Assembly (NCBI GenBank): GCA_964035015.1
Contig: OZ036003.1
Location: forward strand, 8,137,830 to 8,201,829
Source of the DNA: Corallium rubrum
Taxonomy: Eukaryota; Cnidaria; Anthozoa; Scleralcyonacea; Coralliidae
Length of the DNA: 64,000 bases
Reading direction: 5' to 3'
Each line of letters opens with the position of its first letter. Position 1 is the stretch's first letter. Positions 43,538-58,500 of the stretch are shown here, piece after piece. The translations under genes and the position numbers were made by a program. Below the pieces are notes generated by a model. That model saw only the letters and a list, made by a program, of their open reading frames with translations. It was not told the origin of the DNA and did no database searches.

Positions 43538-44161
43538 ACAATACAATACAATACAATACAGTACAATACAATACAATACAATACAATACAATACAATACA
43601 ATACAACACAATACAATACAATACAATACAATACAATACAATACAATACAATACAATACAATACAATACAATACAATACAATACAATACAATACAATACA
43701 ATACAATACAATACAATACAATACAATACAATACAATACAATACAATACAATACAATACAATACAATACAATACAATACAATACAATACAATACAATACA
43801 ATACAATACAATACAATACAATACAATACAATACAATACAATACAATACAATACAATACAATACAATACAATACAATACAATACAATACAATACAATACA
43901 ATACAATACAATACAATACAATACAATACAATACAATACAATACAATACAATACAATACAATACAATACAATACAATACAATACAATACAATACAATACA
44001 ATACAATACAATACAATACAATACAATACAATACAATACAATACAATACAATACAATACAATACAATACAATACAATACAATACAATACAATACAATACA
44101 ATACAATACAATACAATACAATACAATACAATACAATACAATACAATACAATACAATACAA
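43538..44161. repeat. (AATAC)n pentanucleotide array
   Basis: About 124 units of ACAAT/AATAC over 624 bp, almost without interruption (one GTACA and one ACACA near the left end). GGATG/GATA tetranucleotide repeats (44161-44260) and a GAGT run (44307-44343) follow, so three simple arrays lie in tandem. Confidence 0.98.
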
Positions 44162-44878
44162 TGGATGGATGGATAGATAGATAGATCAGATGGATGGATG
44201 GATGAATAAATGGATAGATGAATGGATGGATGAATGGCGGATAGAGGATGGATGAGTGGATAAACCATAGTTAGGATAAATGGATGGATGAATTGAATGA
44301 ATGAGTAAGTGAGTCAATGAGTGAGTGAGTGAGTGAGTGAGTGACAAAACTATAGTTGTATATTCAATGTATATAAATAAGCGAAGTGTAAACTGAAGTT
44401 TTGGCGTGCCCAAGGCGCAGAATAACTCGGGGTCTTTAACCCCTGGGGGCGCTTCGCCGTCGGCCAAAAGTCCGGTGCCCCGACTGCCGTGTGCGAGAAT
44501 TGAACCGTTTTAATACACAGATGTAAACAAAATGGCGGATGCGGATGTGATGTGACCAGTAGTGGATGTGACTTGACTCCTGGAGAGCAGCAGTTACGAG
44601 TCATTCTAAAAACAATGATGATATGGATTCTGGAACAACAGAACTGACACTAGCTCGCATCTCAGTGTTGAATTAAAAGCCAGTTGCTATTTTAAAATCG
44701 AAATAAAACGCGAGGCTTTGATATTGTCAGACACTTGAACGGGTCAGTTTCCGGCCAGCGATAATTAATTCTCAACACTTTGTCTGATTCATCACGCCGA
44801 CATTTGTGACTTTTACACCAAGCTTTTTGTGAAAGCCAATCAAGTTTAACTCGAGAAACTATTTAAAGCCTAGAAAAT

Positions 44879-47800
44879 ATGATGGCCTTGTCGCCGGCAC
44901 GTTCAGAAAAGCCGAGCGTTAGCCAAGAGGATGACTGTGCCGTATTTGAGGACGATTCGGAACTCGGTGAGCGTTGTTTACAAATTTCCTCCAGTTCTGT
45001 TCCACCGTTTTAATATTTTTTATACTGTAAATATTTATTATTCTTTTAAAAAACCGTGTTTTTCTAGGGATTAGCGAAACCAATGAAGTTCGTAAACGGT
45101 CGGATTCGAAAATTAAGAAGTTAAGGCGAAGGTTGTCGCAAGGATTACGCATTTGTAAGTATACAAGGCATTCAATTTAAAAATTTTTACATGAGAATCG
45201 AACTCTAAGCCTTTGGTATAAATTTCTTAGCTAGAGGTGTAAATTACGTATTAAGGTATTTGTTCAATTGCTTTAGAAAGTTTCAGATTTTACGTGGGCT
45301 GTTAAATTGTTTTGATTTATAGTAAATACTTCTTCGTAAAGCTAACTTTTGCTCTTTTTGTATTTTGATAAATAGCCTTACCGATCGCTTTGGGCAAGGA
45401 TCAGAATATCGAAGTGAGTAGTGAACAATTTAAAGTACAATTTTACGATATCTGTTTCGTTCAGCTATAAAGGCAAAACAATCCCTATTAAGCAACGAAT
45501 GAATTCAGAGCGAGATTGGCAGTTTCAAAAAGTCAAATTAATGAAAACGACAAATGGTCAGCTCATCGACTTTTTGATAATTTATTCAAAACTTTACAAT
45601 AATACGTGAGGGTGATAAATGGTTAAAGGCTGTGATGAGTGGAATTTAATTACGAATTGACTGAATGAGGCGATTTTTATTAATTCTGTCAGCACTTTGA
45701 AATAATTCACACATAGTTATAATTCTTCGAAGACCCTTACTACTTTTACTTTTAATTTGACACGTTTATATCTCAAAGTGGCTTTTCGGAATTTTAAATG
45801 GGGAATAATATATGAATATACGAAAATATGAAATTTTGCTTCCCTGTGGAAAATTGTTTTCAACACGAGAAATACATTTAATATTTCCAAGTATTTATGT
45901 GTTCTGTTTATAAATTATATAAAAAAATATAGTCCTCTTGCCTGACAAGGTGTAAAGATATAGAACTATAAATTCTAATCATACTTTTATGATAAGTGCA
46001 CATGTAAGATTATCATGAATAATCAATACACAATGGTGAATAGATAATATCCTAACAGGCTATGGCTGAATTGACAGGGGGCCTGAATCAGCTGCTTATA
46101 TATCTGAAGTATTTGAATATTTGTCGGCTATTACAGTAAGATCGATTAACTCATTCCTGTCTGGGGACTTCCCCAGAGGTGAATAAAATCGTCTGGTGTT
46201 AGCCAGAATAAAATACTAAAGACTGATTCAGACAGGAAAGAGTTAAAGTTGATTTTCCCGGAGGGAGGGAAGCTGGGGAATTTGCTGGAAAAAACCTTGA
46301 TGCACAAGAGAGAGCCAACAACTCTACTTGCATGAGTCCCAAGCTCGAACAGGTGGGCACCCATCCAAGTACTAACTCAGTCTAAAGCCCTAATCAAAGG
46401 AGAACGCAAGTCATCACAAGTTAGCAGTCACAAATTTCTATGGTGGTCATTTGAACACCCAAATTAGCAAAATAAAGGTTTCATGAGTGTTTTAAACAAG
46501 TTTTAACTTTGTCACAGTACATAATATTTTTGGGAAATTATTCAGAGTGGCTGGCTGAGATAGCATGACTGCCAACTTGCGATGACTTGCGTTCTTGTTT
46601 GATTAGGGCTTAACTTAGCCTACTGTACAACTCTGGCCTACATACAGTGGTGAAGGCAACAGCACATCATGCTACCTCAGCTTCTCGTGTGAGTGACAGA
46701 TTATTGATTTTATTAGTGGCAGAGACATCGAGGAAACACTTTATTTTTTATAAAAATATCGAATTACTCATTGCAAATTTATTATCATTTCTGATTGGCT
46801 AAATTTTCCTGCTGAATTTCGCATCTAATAAACTTAAGCTGTCCATATTTGGTAATGCTCAAAAGTTGAAATGAAAAAAAAAGTAATATGTTTTGGAAAA
46901 ATGATGTCAGTTGTCCTATATTAAAAAAAGAAATTGGACAATTGATGTCGGAGCACTTATTACTGTTACACTAATGGTTTCTTTGGGATCAAAGCAGATT
47001 TTACAAAGTAATTATTGAAGTTGGTATTTGTATAATTCATAAGCATTATGCAGATGTCTGTAATAGAATAGAATAAATAGAATAAAACTTTATTTTACGA
47101 GGGAAAAGACGTATTAACCATGAAGGTTATCTAACATACAGCCCTCACAATATTACAATATTTACAAATACAACAGACATAACTAATATACTATATATGG
47201 AAATAATGTCAAGTGATAAACTATGAGAGAAAAAATAAACTATAACTAGTGAGAGTTATCTGCCAGTGCCTCAGCTCTGGTGGCATAATTCTACATTTGT
47301 TACTCAGCTTTCAAGATCTATTAATTGCTTAAAGTCCTTGGCCAAGGGTGCGCGGGTTGCCAATTGCCTTGTCAAATCCAAGTACATTAAAGGACGCATT
47401 CATTCAATGTCCGTGTAAACTTCATGCTATCATGTGATTCATAGATATATGATTCATATATTAGCTATCATAAGATTCATAGGTATTATAGGTATAAAAA
47501 AAATTTTCTGTCAGTCTTCACCCCCCTACCCCCCAGCCCCACCACCAGCTCGGCTCCTGGACACTGCCGGAGGCTGTGTCCCCAGACCCCTGCTGTAGCT
47601 CCCTCAGTGGTGCTCCACCCTGCCTTGGTCACACCCCACACCACAGGCCTGATCTCACGTCACTTCCTCAGCACCCCCCCCTCCTACCAGATCAAGCTGG
47701 ATCCATCACTGCTAACCATGATCCTTTGCTGGCAGGAAAACCTATACCTTAATGTATTCCTGACTGAGCTGGCCTAAAACCGCTTGTCTGCTTTATTGTT

Positions 47801-50800
47801 TTACTCTGTCTAACACCAGATGATTTTACTTGTGAAAGAGGGAACCTTTGACCATTCTAGTCAGCAATAGGTTAACAAGTGATTAACCCATTCCTGTCTG
47901 AGCTGGTCAAAAATGGCCCCTAAAATTTTTAAAAAAATATATTAAAATTTAATGTGCAAAAATGAAAATGGAACATCTGGCTTTTTATGAACTGCTGTGT
48001 GCAATATAATTATATTTGCTTTAGTGCTTAGTATGGCTTAATTGCATTTTAGCTGGCATAGTTTTCTGTTGTGACTGTTTTAATGATATTTTGTGTATGC
48101 ATGGTGTGAACTTATAATATAAGTAATATCTCAGTGTTTGGCTGCATTACCCACAAGCAATTTTTGGATAATTGTTTTAAATAATGTCCAATTTAGAACC
48201 CATGTTTTAATAAAGTACCTGTAATGTTATCAGTATATGATATGAATATAATTACTTTGGTGACAAGTGTCGGATGAAATATGTTTATGTATATAGCATG
48301 CCAAAAAGAATCATATCATGCAAAAATATAAGAACTGATTTAACACATTTGTCAAAACATATTAAGCACTTGGAATTGCATTGACAATTTTGCCACACCA
48401 TCAGAGCAAGAGGTGTGATCATCCTGTGAAAACCCTTGTTGTTTTCAATCTTATAATTAAAAAATATAGAAAAGATGTGTTAATACTCTGGCTATTGTAA
48501 TTAATATAATTACATTTTTGGACTTCCCAGTCTTCTTCGCAGGCAACTCTGTGTACTCTTATGGTGAAGAGGTGAGAAAAAATTGGATGGAATGGGCAAT
48601 CTTGGGTGGAGTGGGCAATCTTGGGTGGAGTGGGCAATTTTGGGTGGAGTGGGCAATCTCGGGTGGAGTGGGCAATCTCGGGTGGAGTGGGCAATATCGG
48701 GTGGAGTGGGCAATCTCATGTGGAGTGGGAAATCTTAGGTGGAGTGAGCAATCTTGGTTGGTGTGGGTAATCTTGGGTGGAGGGGGCAGTCGAGTGGTGT
48801 GAGCAATCTTGGGTGGTGTGGGTAATCTTGGGTGGAGTGAGCAAGAGGGGTGTCACATTGGTCACGGACTGCAGATATTTGCCTGTGGAGTAGGCTAAAG
48901 GTTTTTGTCCCTTTCGAGGCAGCACTTCACTTGCGGTAGTAACTTCTAGTTGTATTAGTAAATTAGTTATAAGCCATGCATGTATGTATAAATATAGATC
49001 GGAAGAAATTGTAAGGGAAGAAAGGTAGAGCGGAAGAAATTCGATTGGGAAGAATTTATAGGGCAAGAAATTCCATAGTAGTTGTTATTAGATGTAGTTT
49101 AGAATAATATTTAGCTGAATAACTTCCCATTGGTTAGGTATAGATAGGAGTGCATGATAAGTGCTTAGGAGATTAATTGAAAAGATTGAATAGAGTGATT
49201 AATATATAGAGTGTTAACGATTCTTGAATAAACAAATAAAACATAAAGCTCCGTGCATATGTACTCTTATAAAGTAATAAAAGTAGCGTGCTGCGTAGGC
49301 AGTGTGGAAACAACAATCGAAATATAGTAAGGTTAGATATACTGCCGAAACAGAGAACGTAGGAGTCTAAGTGTCTAACGTTTTCGAGTGAAGGCCCTTT
49401 CGAGCGAAGGCCCTGACGAAGGGCCTTCGCTCGAAACGTTAGACTCCTACGTTCTCTGTTTTGGCAGTATATCTAACCTTATTATACTCTTATAAAGGTT
49501 CGTTTGACGTCATTTGAACACGAAAGAAGTTGAGTAGACTTTAAAAAGAGTTACACTTCTTTCGTGTTCAAATGACGTCAAACGAACCTTTGTAAGAGTA
49601 CATATGCACGGGAGCGGTATATTTTATTTGTTTTATAAAATAAGAAGAAGAAAAAACAAGCTAAAAGTGGGATAGTTTTGGAAGTTCGCTAGATTTTCTC
49701 GCCAGGTGACGCCATCCTACGCCACTCCACACCAATTTACGTCATTCATGATCTTCATACTCTTATAAATGCACGGAGCCCATGCAGCCAATCAGAGCTT
49801 GCGTAGAGGACACTTATTTTATAAGATGAAATAAAGTATAGAAAATACAATCCCCAGAGTGTTGAATATTGAACCAGCAACGAGTAGAACACCAAACGCA
49901 GGGTTTCTACGACAACAACCTAGTAGTGGCCGTAGGAAGCTGGCTGGCACCTCCCTAAATGCCGAATTAGGGAGGTTGAACCACCCTAGAAATTTGACAC
50001 TAACACACACAACGCTCACGCAAATTTTTGGTGACAAAGTTTTTTTGACATGTCCAATTTCATTGTTTCAGCAAAATCGTTAAAATCCTTTATCTCATCA
50101 CTCTAGTGAAGTATTTTTTCTCGGTAAATTAAATAAGCACCAATGACAACTATGCATGGATTTTAGCATCATTGTCATAAGACATTGTTTCCAAAAAGCC
50201 CAAATTTCTCGGCCAAAAACGAAGTAGACATGAAACGTTTGAGTCTTCATAACTCGAGAACTATAGCCAGTAACTCTTGAAATGTTCAGTGAATGCTCCA
50301 GTCATGCTCTTTTGTTTATGAAAACAAAAAGAATGTCAACGAATATTTCAATCACTTCATAGACACTGTGTTTAAGCTTTATTACACTTCATTGATCAAC
50401 CGTTAGGCCTGTGCTAAACGTCGCACAATAGACGAATTTAATTCAGACGAATTTAATTGTTTGAATTTTATTCGACGAAACGTATAACTCGATTAAATTC
50501 GACACACGAATTAAATTCGTCTCGGCAATTAAATTCGTCTCTAAGTCAGACGGACAGTGCGACGAAAATGCGTGTTCGAGTTACACGACGAATTATCGTC
50601 GCGTCGAATTAAATGTTTCTCCTTGTCTGTGACAATTTGGCGCCATTTTCAGTTCAAGGAATTGTTTTCAGGCTCAACGTGTCCAAACTGTAGTTTGTCT
50701 TTTGGAGATTGATAGCTCATTGCAAGGGTGGAGTGGGCAATCTTGGGTGGAGTGGGCAATCGGGTGGAGTGGCCAATCTTGGGTGGAGTGGGCAATCTCG

Positions 50801-52498
50801 AGTGGATTGGGCAATCTCAGGGTGGGGTGGGCAAGGGGTGCCACATTGCCCACAGACTGCATAAAGTTGCCTGGGGAGTAGGCTAAAGTTTTTCCCCCTT
50901 TTGAGGCAGCATTTCACTTGTGATCGGTAATTTCTCGTTTAGCACTAAAATGGTCGCTGTAGTTTGTCTTTTGGGGATTGATAGCTCATTGCAAAATCAA
51001 TAATTATTCAGCACCTTATGTCGTAGGTGCAGGCATCTTCATAATTATGAGAGTTTAGAGAGATGTTGTTTGCTGTTTACGTAACGAACCGATTACATAA
51101 AGATTCGCAATCTTGGTTTTCAGTTCTGCCTTCGCCTTCTTCTTTCACGTGCTGTTCTAAGTGTCGTATAAATGTTCAGGTGGGCATGTGAACATGCCGC
51201 TTGTGATATTTTGTGTCACTTGCGATTTATGGCTTAGATGCATGGTAGATAGTAAAAGGCAGTGATGAGTACTATGCCATACCATACCATGCCGTACCAT
51301 ACCATACCATACCATACCATACCATACCATACCATACCATACCATACCATATACCACACCACACTAAATCATACCAAACTACACCATATATATACATATA
51401 TACAAATATACATATATACTTTACTATACCATACCATACCATACCATACCATACCATACCATACCATACCATACCATACCATACCATACCATACCATACC
51501 ATACCATACCGCACCATACCATACCATACCATACCATACCATACCATACCATACCGCACCATACCATACCATACCATACCGTACCGTACCATACCATACC
51601 ATACCGCACCATATATATACATATATACTTTACTATACCATACCATACCATACCAAACCACACCATATATATATACATATATACATATATACTTTACTAT
51701 ACCGTACCATACCATACCATACCGCACCATACCATACCATACCGCACCATACCATACCATACCATACCATACCGCACCATACCATACCATACCATACCAT
51801 ACCATACCATACCATACCATACCATACCGCACCATACCGCACATCACACTATATACCATGCATAGTCTGTACTCGATTAGTTTCTGTTTCTTGCAGAATG
51901 AGTTCGACCCAGCGCTGTCTAACATTCAACCGCCTTCACATGTCGACGTTGTAAAGAAAGTCGCTGTACGTCGAGTTCACTCCGATGTCACAGCTGTTCA
52001 GACATCAGAAGCAGAGTACCCCCATGTGAGGAGGAAGGAAAAACTGAGGCGTACCTACTCGGAGAATCCCGCCGAGGATCAAGCTAGATCTAGATCAGTA
52101 TCTTTTACGAGTCCTGTAAGTTTTAAGAGAACGTTTAACCTTTTGTTGACCGACATGAAAGTCACGACGACAAATGGTTAATTAATTGGAGGTAGAGGTA
52201 AAGTTTCAAATTTTTTCCTCCCCCTTTTTTTCAGCCCGCGTCCCCATTTGGCAAGATGAATTATTATCATAAATTAGAATTATTAGGAGAAGGCTCATAT
52301 GCAAGTGTTTTTAAGGGAATTAGCAAGTAAGAGTCTTTCGATTCTTGATTTTTGTGCAACTTTCTTGTCTCGTATCCCCCCTCCCTCTCTTTACCTACCT
52401 CTGTCCTTCTTTTCGACCTTCCGTCCTTTCTCTCTGTCTCCTTCCTGGCCTTCTTTCCTTTTTGTCCTTTATTCCCTTCCTTCCCTTTCTTTCTTTCT

Positions 52499-52538
<40 letters not shown>

Positions 52539-55500
52539 TCCTTTCCTTCCTTCCTTCCTTCCTTCCTTCCTTCCTTCCTTCCTTCCTTCCTTCCTTCCTT
52601 CCTTCCTTCCTTCCTTCCTTCCTTCCTTCCTTCCTTCCTTCCTTCCTTCCTTCCTTCCTGCCTTCCTGCCTCCTTCCCTTCCCTTCCCTTCCCTTCCCTT
52701 CCCTTCCCTTCCCTTCCCTTCCCTCCCTTCCTTCCCTTCCCTTCCCTTCCCTTCCCTTCCCTTCCCTTCCCTCCCTTCCCTCCCTCCCTTCCTTCCTTCC
52801 TTCCTTCCTTCCTTCCTTCCTTCCTTCCTTCCTTCCTTAACTTCCTTCCTTCCTTCCTTCCTTCCTTCCTTCCTTCCTTCCTTCCTTCCTTCCTTCCTTC
52901 CCTTCCTTCTCCTTCCTTCCTTCCTTCCTTCTTCCTTCCTTCCTTCCTTCCCTTCCTTCCTTCCTTCCTTCCTTCCTTCCTTCCTTCCTTCCTTCCTTCC
53001 TTCCTTCCTTCCTTCCTTCCTTCCTTCCTTCCTTCCTTCCTTCCTTCCTTCCTTCCCTTCCTTCCTTCCTCCTTCCTTCCTTCCTTCCTTCCTTCCTTCC
53101 TTCCTTCCTTCCTTCCTTCCTTCCTTCCTTCCTTCCTTCCTTCCTTCCTTCCTTCCTTTCCTTCCTTCCTTCCTTCCATTCCTTTTTTCTTCCCTTCCTT
53201 CTCTCTTTCCCTTCCTCTTTCTTCTTTTCTTCTTTTCTCCGTCCATCTCTCCTTCCCCGTGCTTCCCACCCTCTTCTCCTTCAATCCTTTGCCTTTTCCC
53301 CTTCTCACTCTTGCCACCTTAACTTTATTCCTACAATAACAACTAATCTGGATTGGCGTTGTCCTTTTCTCGCAGTATAACTAAACAAACAGTAGCCTTA
53401 AAAGAAATACGGCTTCAACCAGAGGAAGGAGCTCCTTTCACAGCAATAAGAGAAGGTACGGAAACGATACAATGTAATAATCAATGACTAGCAAAAGTGA
53501 AAACTCCTCGCTTTTTCCTTTCAGCGTCTCTCCTTCAAGAACTTAAACACGCCAACATAGTGAAACTCCATGACATCGTGCACACCAAGGATACTCTTAT
53601 GTTTGTATTTGAATATCTAGTAAGTTATAACCTCATATGTGAATAGACTAGCTTGGAATTTTGACCGGCGTGCAAATGAATTAGGATATATTGAGCGTTT
53701 TCACTCACGTGATGGGGGTGGTGAAACAATACGAAATATTTGAATAACAAAGAGCTAATTCCCATACCGTACACCAATATGGCCGCCATTTCATTGTTTT
53801 GGTATACCAATATGGCCGTCGTGACGTAAGATGAAAACGCTCTATAGCTGGAGTTTCACTGGATGCAAGGATGACTGTCATTGGTTCGTTTGTGGTCACA
53901 TGACCTTAGCTAAATTTCAATGTCTACCAAGCCGTCTGAGCGGGCAACAATTAAGAACTTATTGCCTTATTGTCAATAAGTTTTCAATTGTTCCCCGCTA
54001 GAACTTTCAACTCTTCACGGCATCCTATAAACAAAAGCTTGTTTGGTACGGAAAAAAGAATATTTATAGGTCTTCAAAGCATGTGTGAAGATTAATTGGA
54101 GAAATGTATTGCTGTTCTTTTGTTCTGAGACTTATATTTGTTTGGTTGAAGTGAAATTTAATACGGAGCCAGGCGAAATGTTTTGGTATAAAGTCTTAGC
54201 ATTTGGCTTTTGTGTACTTTCCCTTGATAAACGTCGAAATTATTGAGCGAAACTCCAGCTATATAACAAAACACTTAATGTCTGCTCCCTCGGGAAACAG
54301 TTAGTTTTGTTTTCCCTCGAGTCTCGATGTTTCCCTCGGCTTCGTCTCGGGAAATATCAAGACTCTCGGGAAAACAAAACTAACTGTTTCCCGAGGGAGC
54401 AGACATTAAGTGTATATTATTATTTAATTATTTTGGCATGCAGTTTACCACATTTTCGTTTTTTCTTCTTACCAAGCATACGGACCTTAGTCATCACTTA
54501 GAAAAATATCCCAACGGACTTCATCCTCATAACGCCAAGGTGAGTTGGAAAATGGCAACATTTTGCGATCTTAGAGGAAACGTCTTAGAGAAAATCCCCA
54601 AAACAATTATATTCGTTAAATGAAAAATCACATTCATTTTATATTTATTTCATCTTTGTGAGGGAGACAATATTTTGTGCAGTGCTGTAATAGTTACATA
54701 ATTTTTGTAACTAGTTACAGTTACAGTTACATCATCAGAAAAGTAACTAGTTATTGATACAAGTTACAATGAAAAAAAGTAACTAGTTAGGCTACAGTTA
54801 CAGTTACAGTTACAGTTACAGTTACAGTTACAGTTACAGTTACAGTTACAGTTACAGTTACAGTTACAAAGTTACTTTAAAAATTTTGTAACTAGTTACA
54901 ATTACAAGTTACATCTATATTCTTTCGTTCGGCTATTAAAATCGAGAAAGCATGTGCATTAGACTAAACTATTGTTTAATTTGACCAGAAGAGAATTTTC
55001 AAAATTACGATCAGTCATTGAGCAACGATGTGGTCTGAAAGCTAACAGCCTTTCACATGCTGCACTTGCAGGCACCGGTGTGTTCAGTTCAATGAAAAGC
55101 TGGGTACGACGTTGAGCGCTCTCGACGGCAGATGTAACTAGTTATCGTTACTTTTTATTCCTACTTTTTGTAACTAGTTACAGTTGCAGTTACCTTCTGA
55201 AAAAAGTAACTAGTTACCGGTAAAGTTACTCAAAAAAGTAACGATTACATGTTACTCACAGCACTGATGTTGTGGGACTTTTGGTCGGTGCTGTAGTGCA
55301 ATCTTCTCACCTACCAATTTTTCGCTTTTCAGTTATTTCTGTTACAGCTTCTTCGAGGCTTAACGTATTGTCATGATAAAAGAATTCTACACAGGTGAGA
55401 AGTCTACAACGGCCTCTGTCTTTCGCATGGTCTCACTCGCTCTACTTCTGAACCCTTAGAAAACAACCTATTGTAGTAGTTTGAAAGCCCTAAAAGCGCT

Positions 55501-58500
55501 GCGTTATAAATTAATCAGCACGTAAGTTAAACAGGAAGAGAAAAAGCTTTTAAATGCTTTCACCATGCATACACTTCAAGTTATCTTAATTTTCCAGGCG
55601 TATAAGACCATGTGTTTTACGCATCTGTGGGTTCAGCGAAGTGCTCAGGGCTTTGAAATTGTTTTTGAAAGCCTGGTTCTCATATGTCGCCGATCGTCGC
55701 CGACGTACCCATGATTTAGATGCATGTTAAGTAAAAGAATAAAAGCACTGCTTTTCTGTATTGTTCTTTATTACTTAACATGCTCCAGCTGCACTTCCCG
55801 TTTTAACATGCATCTAAATCACAAATCGCCGACGATCGGCGACATACCTGGCTTTAGGGTTCACGTTTTTTTGATACACACTGTATATGCCAGTATATAC
55901 TTTAACTCTTTTCATCGTTTATTTCAGAGATATAAAACCACAGAATTTATTATTAAACGACAACGGAGAGTTAAAGTTAGCCGATTTCGGTAAGATTAAT
56001 GATGATGAATTCGGAACCGGTCCCGAATCCGTCCTATTTCGCCGTGTAACCAGGCCAGGGGCGTCGGAAGCGGAGGGGCCTAGCTCCCCCCCACTTTTTT
56101 TGGTGGTTCCCCCCCCCCCCCCCCCCCTACGTTTTAACAATGCCAGTAATAAACAAAGCCAGTAATAAAGTTATGATTAACAAAATCACTAACCCTATAG
56201 CTAAACCACGACTTTGAATAAAGATATAATAAAGAAATTTGAATGCAATATTCAGTGTCCGGAAAAGTGTTGTTTTTTGAGTATTTTATGTCGTTTTTGG
56301 ACCTTTAGAATTCTGTAAATCCTTGTCCTACAATGCAGGAAATGGCATTTCAGAGACTCTAGATTTCAAAGTTTCCCGGGGGAGCATGCCCCTTAAAATT
56401 TTGGGCCAGCCTCCACTTCTAGTGTCGCTCCGACGCCCCCTCAACCAGGCGGAACCGTACTAATTCGAGAACGGTTCCAAATTTGTTTTCCATATAAACA
56501 GGCGAAATAGGACGAATTCGAAACCCGTCTCGAATTCGTCCAGTACCGTGTAAACCGTAGCCTCATATTCACGTTATCCGTCTTACTTGCTGCCAGAACT
56601 ATGTGGTCTCATGCTCTTATAGCGTGCTGTAAATTAATGTTGAGAAAACGGTTTTTCAGGTTTAGCGAGAGAAAAATCTGTACCTAGTCATACGTACTCT
56701 AATGAAGTTGTAACGTTATGGTAAGTGCTGTATTTGTTTTTAACGCATATTTAGTGTTACCCATTTCTGAACCAAATCCGTCTCTATTTTCAATACACTA
56801 GCTCTTGCTTTCGCTTGCCTAAACGTATGGCGAGTCTAGTCTTATGTTACGTTACGATACGTTACGTTACGTTACGTTACGTTACGTTACGTTACGTTAC
56901 GTTACGTTACGTTACGTTACGTTATGCTACGTTACGTTATGTTACGTTACGTTACGTTACGTTACGTTACGTTACGTTACGTTACGTTACGTTACGCGCT
57001 ACGTTATGTTATGTTATGTTATGTTATGTTATGTTATGTTATGTTATGTTATGTTATGTTATGTTATGTTATGTTATGTTATGTTATGTTATGTGATTTG
57101 TTTTGCCAGGTATCGACCACCAGACGTTCTTCTAGGATCAACGGAATATTCAACTTCACTTGATATGTGGTTAGTCGTTTTTGTCGTAAAAATAAGAAAA
57201 ATCCACGTTCCCCGCGCACTTTATGATCGCCCGCGCGCTTACGCCTTATATACCCGAATTAAAAAAAGCCTCTAGGGAGAAGAGAGCTACAACAGGTCGA
57301 TGCATTGATTTTATTCATTGCGATAACTATTTTTAAATAGCAAATTCGTATTATCCAAGTTTAAATCTTCTTTAGTATTTCCAGGATGATTTTTGTTTGA
57401 CTGTCATGTCTGTTATCTTCACAGGGGCGTGGGATGTATTTTCGGAGAAATGTTAAGTGGACGAGCTTTATTTCAAGGTCAAAAAGGTCCAGCTGATCAG
57501 TTAAACAAAATTTGGCAAGTTCTTGGAACACCAACTAAACATACTTGGCCAGAAGTAGTAAATTATCCCGAATATTCCAAAGGTTTGGTGATTATAGCTG
57601 TGGCTCTTTTCTTTTTGTTTTTTTGCATAGTAATAAATATTACAGATATACAAGATTAAGTTTAGATATACTGCCGAAACAGAGAACGTAGGAGTCTACG
57701 TTTCGAGCGAAGGCCCTTCGTCAGAGGGGCCATTGATTTATTTTCACTGAAGCTTTTTTCCCGCCGTTTACGCCTAAAAGCCCATTTTCATAATCAGTCC
57801 TCCACCTTTAATAAGGTCAATAAGGATGTCTTTGAGGAAATCAACCCTAAAAAGTCTTCTTGGTCTCCACCTGAAGGCCAATTTTCGTCTCTTGATCTTT
57901 TTGTTCGACAGTGCCGCCAAAAGGGCTTCTAAAAAACTAAACTAATCTTATTTATACTGGATAGCTCTATCAGTTAGTACCTAACTGTTCTCCCTAGAGA
58001 TCCAGTAAGGGCCATCCCTCATTGGTCCAGTGTTTCTACAGGAGGAAACCGGAGTACCCGGAGGAAACCTGCGATGTTTGGTAGAGTCAAACTGGAAGCA
58101 CTCTTCTCACATGCGGTCAAGGTGAAATTTTAATCAGATGACTGCTGAGAGCAGGAATTGAACCTGGGTTGCAGAGGTGAAAGGCACGTGTACTAACCAC
58201 TGTGCCACCAACACCCCTAGAAGTTCATCAACCTCAACAAAGATGAACTTGTAGCTTTTCAATCATTGCGAAGTCGAAATGACGTTGTCATAATTTTTAA
58301 CACGTTTCTCTCTGACGAAAGGCCTTCGCTCGAAACGTTAGACTCCTTACTCAGGGCCGGAGCTGGGGTGGGGTGTGAGGGGTGTGACACCCCCCCCCCC
58401 CCCCCCCAAGAATTGCTTTATTTGTTCTATAGTCGGGCCAGCGGCCAGACACAGCGAGTACCGAGTACTGACGAGTGACGATTATGTGTCAGTCGGCAAA

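Larger units (their letters stand above)
45414..51270. other. CDK intron 3, repeat-rich
   Basis: Intron 3 (45414-51896) contains a 5S-type SINE, a LINE-like tail, two related minisatellites, a nested palindromic pair and the ACCAT arrays, listed separately. Copies of a short dispersed repeat containing GATTTTACT/AGTAAAATC and CATCTGGTGTTAGACAGA-like words appear near 46180-46220 and, inverted, near 47795-47825. No further exon was recognised. Confidence 0.5.

Noticed and set aside
43436-44268. Five overlapping frames of 200 codons or more (Tyr-Cys-Ile-Val-Leu, Gln-Tyr-Asn-Thr-Ile)
   Set aside because: A five-base repeat is open in all frames when it lacks stop words; this is the AATAC array.
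44529-44556. Upstream ATG (AAAATGGCGGATGCGG) before the CDK gene as start
   Set aside because: The frame closes after seven codons. At most it is a short upstream frame, or a stray start-like word.
52299-53339. Frames of up to 346 codons rich in Phe-Leu-Pro-Ser or Lys-Glu-Gly-Arg
   Set aside because: They come from the CCTT tract within CDK intron 5. The exons on both sides splice cleanly around it.
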